A stretch of 64,000 nucleotides of DNA from contig NZ_SMFM01000001.1 in assembly GCF_004349085.1 (NCBI RefSeq), forward strand, positions 62,001-126,000, written 5' to 3'. Origin of the DNA: Flavobacterium caseinilyticum. Lineage in GTDB: Bacteria > Bacteroidota > Bacteroidia > Flavobacteriales > Flavobacteriaceae. The position numbers were made by a program, and so were the translations under genes. Of this stretch, positions 60,898 to 64,000 are shown piece by piece. The notes beneath the pieces were generated by a model. It did not search any database. It was not told where the DNA came from and saw only the letters and a list, made by a program, of their open reading frames with translations. Numbering within the stretch: the first letter of the stretch is position 1; every line of letters begins with the position of its first letter.

Positions 60898-62153
60898 TAT
60901 TTTGTAGTAGCTCCTATTTTGAAAACTTTCTCAATCCATTCAATACTTTCATCCACCATGGTATCGTCATGTTTTAAATGATTAGCGAAATGAGTCGTAA
61001 TTTTTTGGATAATTCTGTTGCTAATTATTTCGGCTTGCTCTTCATTGAAGTTTGAAATTTTTCTGCTTTGAAAATCCAATTCGGATGTTTTTATCGCATT
61101 CAATTTGGCTTTTAACGCATTGATTGTCGGTGCAAATTTTCTGCCTTTAGTCCAAGTAATAAATTCCTCTTTTATTTCTTCAATGATGGCTTCAGCAGCA
61201 GGAATGTGTTTTTTTCTGTTTTCTAAAGTCTCGTCTGTTAGTTGAGACAAATAATCCATATGAATTAAGGTAACGCCCTCCAATTCTTCCACATTTTTGT
61301 CTACATTTTTCGGAATTGATAAATCCAAGATCAACAATGGCTTCTTCAAATTCAGAATCGCTTTGTCAATAGTTGGATTTTGTGCGCCGGTTGCTACCAC
61401 AACAACATCTGCTTTTTGTAGTTCTAAATGCAGTTCAGAATAATCTTTTACAATTAAGTTTAATTTTCCGGCTAATTTTTCTGCTTTCTCTTTGGTTCTA
61501 TTAATTAAAGTAATATGTTCGTTTTTAGTATGTTTTACTAAATTTTCACACGTATTTCTACCAATTTTCCCAGTACCAAACAAGAGAATGTTTTTGTTTC
61601 CAATGTCTTCTACATTTTTAAAAATATAGTGAACCGCAGCAAAAGAAACCGAAGTGGCGCCAGAGCTAATCTCTGTATCTGTTTTTATTTTTTTGCTGGC
61701 TTGAATCACAGCATTCACCAATCGTTCCATAAAAGTATTGGCTAAACCTAACGATTTTGACTGTGAGAAGGAATTTCTTATTTGTGCTATAATTTCAAAA
61801 TCACCCAATATTTGACTATCTAAACCAGTTCCTACACGAAACATGTGGCCAATGGCTTCTTGGTTTTTATAGACAAAACCAACTTTTTGAAATGATTCAA
61901 CGGATCCTTGACTATTCTCGCAAATTAATTTGATTAGTTGAAATGGGTGTTCCGCGAAACCGTAAATTTCGGTACGGTTACAGGTAGAAGTGACTATTAA
62001 ACTCTCTATTCCTTCATTCTTGGCTTGTTCCAGCAAACGCAATTTTGCAGCAGCATCTAAACTAAATTTCCCTCTAATCTCAGCATCTGCTTTTTTGTAG
62101 CTTAATCCAACGGAGTAAAAATACTGATGCTTTGATGTGTTATTGTTTTCCAT
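60897..62153 (-). CDS. hemA: Glutamyl-tRNA reductase
   Basis: This 418-residue enzyme makes glutamate-1-semialdehyde from Glu-tRNA, the committed step of C5-pathway haem synthesis. The catalytic Cys is in VTSTCNRTEIYGF, followed by GTGLDSQILGDFEI and the NADPH-binding domain LLFGTGKIGRNTCENL. The C-terminal helical dimer arm is present. It is the first gene of the minus-strand haem operon and divergent to the AraC gene. Confidence 0.95.
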   Translation of the reverse strand: MENNNTSKHQYFYSVGLSYKKADAEIRGKFSLDAAAKLRLLEQAKNEGIESLIVTSTCNRTEIYGFAEHPFQLIKLICENSQGSVESFQKVGFVYKNQEAIGHMFRVGTGLDSQILGDFEIIAQIRNSFSQSKSLGLANTFMERLVNAVIQASKKIKTDTEISSGATSVSFAAVHYIFKNVEDIGNKNILLFGTGKIGRNTCENLVKHTKNEHITLINRTKEKAEKLAGKLNLIVKDYSELHLELQKADVVVVATGAQNPTIDKAILNLKKPLLILDLSIPKNVDKNVEELEGVTLIHMDYLSQLTDETLENRKKHIPAAEAIIEEIKEEFITWTKGRKFAPTINALKAKLNAIKTSELDFQSRKISNFNEEQAEIISNRIIQKITTHFANHLKHDDTMVDESIEWIEKVFKIGATTK

Positions 62154-62178
62154 ATTTGCACTTTTCCAAAAAGTGAAA

Positions 62179-62186
62179 CAAAATTA
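62179..62186 (-). promoter_or_regulatory. Putative -7 element of the hemA operon
   Basis: TAATTTTG on the minus strand fits TAnnTTTG, 26 bases before the hemA start. No good TTG is found 17-23 bases upstream. Confidence 0.4.
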
Positions 62187-62280
62187 GAACTATAGTATTT
62201 ATAAAAGTAACGCTAGAAGTTCTTTTTGTATCGCTTAATGATTTTTTAGTTTTAAATCGTTATTTTATTATAAAAACCCT

Positions 62281-62381
62281 TATTTTTGTAGAAGAAACGC
62301 GCTCTTTTAAGCGCCTTATTCATAACGTTTCTAAATAAATAGACTTGATAATTATCATTTTCATATTAAAAAAATATCGCT
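62281..62381 (+). promoter_or_regulatory. Leader region of the AraC gene with -7 element, hairpin and TGATAATTATCA palindrome
   Basis: TATTTTTG (62281-62288) is a -7 match. Downstream are a GCGCT/AGCGC hairpin at 62299-62314 and the 12-bp palindrome TGATAATTATCA at 62346-62357, identical to the one in front of feoA. The leader is about 85 bases. Confidence 0.5.
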
Positions 62382-63257
62382 ATGGGTTCTCAAGAAATCA
62401 TAAAAATTGAAGATGACTTTACGCTCATTCGCTTTCAGAATGACAGCCCCGAAACCTTTCAAGCCCAACGCGAAGTAAGCAGCGGATTGATTCAGTTTCA
62501 TTTTGGATTAAAAGGAAATGCGAAATTTATCTTTAATCAAGGTAATTATGCTTTAGAAATGAAAGAGGAAAAATCACTGCTTTTATATAATCCACAAAAA
62601 GAATTACCTTTAAATTTAGAGTTAGCTCCAAATTCTTGGGTGATATCAGTGATTATTTCCATCAAAAAATTTCATGCTTTGTTTTCGACTGAAGCGGATT
62701 ACATTACCTTTTTAAGTACCGATAATAAAGACAAAAAATATTATGACGAGGGAAATATAAGTCCTTCGATGGCAATTGTATTGTCTCAATTGTTTCATTA
62801 TAATTTGCATCCGTCGATAAAAAACCTGTATTATAAAGGAAAAGGTTACGAATTACTGAGCCTGTATTTCAACAGAACCGAAGATCCAAATGCAGAACAA
62901 TGTCCGTTTTTGATAGACGAAGACAATGTAATGAAAATTAGAAAAGCCAAAGAAATCATCATTGCCAATATGGCTGAACCGCCCGGATTACAAGAATTAG
63001 CCGATGAAATAGGCTTGAATTTAAAGAAACTAAAAATGGGTTTCAAACAAATTTACGGCGACACGGTTTATGGTTTCTTATTTGACTATAAAATGGATTT
63101 TGCACGAAAATTACTCGACAGCGGTTCCTATAACGTGAACGAAGTAGGATTGAAAATTGGCTACAGCACCGGAAGTCATTTCATAGCGGCATTCAAAAAG
63201 AAATTTGCCACTACGCCCAAAAAATATTTGATGTCAATCAACCCAAATATGCCGTAA
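62382..63257 (+). CDS. AraC/PchR-like transcriptional regulator
   Basis: This is a 291-residue protein. The N-terminal half is a sensing domain without clear homologues. The C-terminal half (about 190-287) holds the two AraC helix-turn-helices, LQELADEIGLNLKKLKMGFKQIYG and VNEVGLKIGYSTGSHFIAAFKKKFATTPKKYL. It resembles the PchR-type iron/siderophore-linked regulators of Bacteroidota. Placed between hemA and hemH and next to the TGATAATTATCA site, it may control haem or iron genes; this is inferred from position only. Confidence 0.87.
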   Translation: MGSQEIIKIEDDFTLIRFQNDSPETFQAQREVSSGLIQFHFGLKGNAKFIFNQGNYALEMKEEKSLLLYNPQKELPLNLELAPNSWVISVIISIKKFHALFSTEADYITFLSTDNKDKKYYDEGNISPSMAIVLSQLFHYNLHPSIKNLYYKGKGYELLSLYFNRTEDPNAEQCPFLIDEDNVMKIRKAKEIIIANMAEPPGLQELADEIGLNLKKLKMGFKQIYGDTVYGFLFDYKMDFARKLLDSGSYNVNEVGLKIGYSTGSHFIAAFKKKFATTPKKYLMSINPNMP

Positions 63258-63315
63258 ACAATTGATTTCTTATATTAAACAATAAATAAAAAATAGTTAA
63301 TCGCAATTTATAAAA

Positions 63316-63336
63316 AAGTAAGTTTAATTACTTTTG
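63316..63336 (+). promoter_or_regulatory. hemH -7 element inside an inverted repeat
   Basis: AAGTAA (63316-63321) and TTACTT (63328-63333) form a 6-bp inverted repeat. The -7 octamer TACTTTTG is at 63329-63336, so the right arm overlaps it. The ATG follows at 63357. Confidence 0.45.
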
Positions 63337-63356
63337 TACCAACAAAAAAAGACAAC

Positions 63357-64000
63357 ATGAAAGGTGTATTATTAGTTAATTTAGGTTCTCCGGAAAGTCC
63401 AACTGCTAAAGATGTAAAACCATATTTAGATGAATTTTTAATGGACAAATACGTAATTGACGTTCCGTTTTTGTTGCGAGCCTTATTAGTTCGTGGAATA
63501 ATTTTGCAAACAAGACCTAAAAAATCGGCTGCCGCTTACGCAAAAATATGGTGGGACGAAGGTTCTCCATTGGTTGTTATTTCCAAAAGAATGCACAAAA
63601 AAGTTCAAAAATTAGTTGACGTTCCCGTTTCCTTAGCCATGCGTTACGGAAATCCGTCGTTATTGTCTGGTTTACAAGAACTGCATGATAAAGGCGTGAC
63701 CGAAGTGCTGCTTTTTCCTTTGTATCCGCAACATGCGATGGCGTCTACGACTACTATACTAGAATTAGCTGAAGAACACCGTAAAAAATATTTCCCAGAA
63801 ATGAAATTTACGATTGTTCCTGCTTTTTATAACAAACCTGATTATTTACAAAACCTGGCTGATTCTATCAAAGGACATTTAGAAGGTTTTGATTACGATC
63901 ATTTATTATTCTCGTATCACGGAATTCCGGAGCGTCACATTCGCAAAACGGATATTACTAAATCACATTGTAAAATTGATGGTTCTTGCTGCAACACGCC
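63357..64000 (+). CDS. hemH: Ferrochelatase, 3' end outside window
   Basis: This frame starts at ATG 63357 and is still open at the window end (214 codons seen). The product begins MKGVLLVNLGSPESPTAKDV and contains YGNPSLLSGLQELHDKG, LFPLYPQHAMASTTT and SYHGIPERHIRKTD, with the catalytic His in SYHGIPERH. Ferrochelatase puts Fe2+ into protoporphyrin IX, the last step of haem synthesis. Cysteines in DGSCCNT near the end of the window match bacterial enzymes with a Cys-rich loop. It has its own promoter, 99 bases after the AraC stop. Confidence 0.95.
   Translation, partial: MKGVLLVNLGSPESPTAKDVKPYLDEFLMDKYVIDVPFLLRALLVRGIILQTRPKKSAAAYAKIWWDEGSPLVVISKRMHKKVQKLVDVPVSLAMRYGNPSLLSGLQELHDKGVTEVLLFPLYPQHAMASTTTILELAEEHRKKYFPEMKFTIVPAFYNKPDYLQNLADSIKGHLEGFDYDHLLFSYHGIPERHIRKTDITKSHCKIDGSCCNT

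Noticed and set aside
1..64000. tRNA or rRNA genes
   Set aside because: I noticed no tRNA cloverleaf (no convincing GGTTCGAATCC-type T-arm with acceptor stem) and no rRNA-like block when reading the spacers.

Overview
The window is AT-rich chromosomal DNA from a member of the Bacteroidota, almost certainly a Flavobacterium-like Flavobacteriaceae. The evidence is a gliding-motility lipoprotein gene (gldH) in the typical ricT-gldH-PBP1A order, TonB-dependent receptors, Bacteroidetes-type promoters (TTG, 17-23 bases, TAnnTTTG), a lycopene cyclase, a bacilliredoxin, and many imperfect palindromic intergenic repeats. I see no rRNA, tRNA or CRISPR array.

Layout. Positions 1-11750 hold housekeeping genes: the end of an aminolipid-type N-acyltransferase, a TM2 protein, a 2-hydroxyacid dehydrogenase fused to a VOC domain, nhaA, proC, mgtE, rsmA, a TPR protein, serS and small conserved proteins. 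Positions 11800-26970 hold two small membrane proteins, metG, a HAD phosphatase coupled to a chloramphenicol-acetyltransferase-like gene, a histone-deacetylase-like hydrolase, ssb, a GNAT-nitrilase fusion, an M28 membrane peptidase, a frameshifted ORF6N gene, an epimerase-like protein, a DMT exporter and an M13 peptidase.

Positions 27190-37690 form a metal-acquisition block. It contains a SCO-family copper chaperone, feoA-feoB, a FecA-like TonB receptor, a 42-residue FeoB-associated Cys-rich protein, a DtxR-family regulator with a ZIP transporter, and a divergent TonB receptor coupled to a thioredoxin-like protein. A TTTAG-N6-CTAAA inverted repeat lies on the -7 element of the divergent receptor promoter and is the best candidate DtxR operator.

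Positions 39444-42698 are the most unusual part. Three overlapping or abutting, very AT-rich genes encode a Mrr-like nuclease effector, a small winged-helix middle component and a DUF2326 SMC-like ABC ATPase. This is an ABC-three-component (ABC-3C, Lamassu-like) conflict system. It is bracketed by two inverted copies of an ~80-bp repeat whose outer 16 bases are identical, between an intact bacilliredoxin gene and an intact tRNA hydroxylase gene (trhO).

Positions 42847-54243 hold trhO with a C-terminal EF-Tu-like barrel, ricT-gldH-PBP1A, a CoA-transferase pair split by a four-helix-bundle gene, a tandem-ATPase ABC protein, a DEDDy exonuclease, an Ogt-type DNA repair protein and an XRE/membrane protein pair. 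Positions 54414-64000 hold a lipoprotein cytochrome c, a DinB protein and almost the whole haem pathway: hemA-hemC-hemD-hemE, then a REP-associated tyrosine transposase (RAYT) with its hairpins, then hemF-hemB on the minus strand, with a divergent AraC/PchR-like regulator and hemH (cut by the window edge) on the plus strand. The same TGATAATTATCA palindrome occurs in front of feoA and in the leader of the AraC gene, which may tie iron import to haem synthesis.
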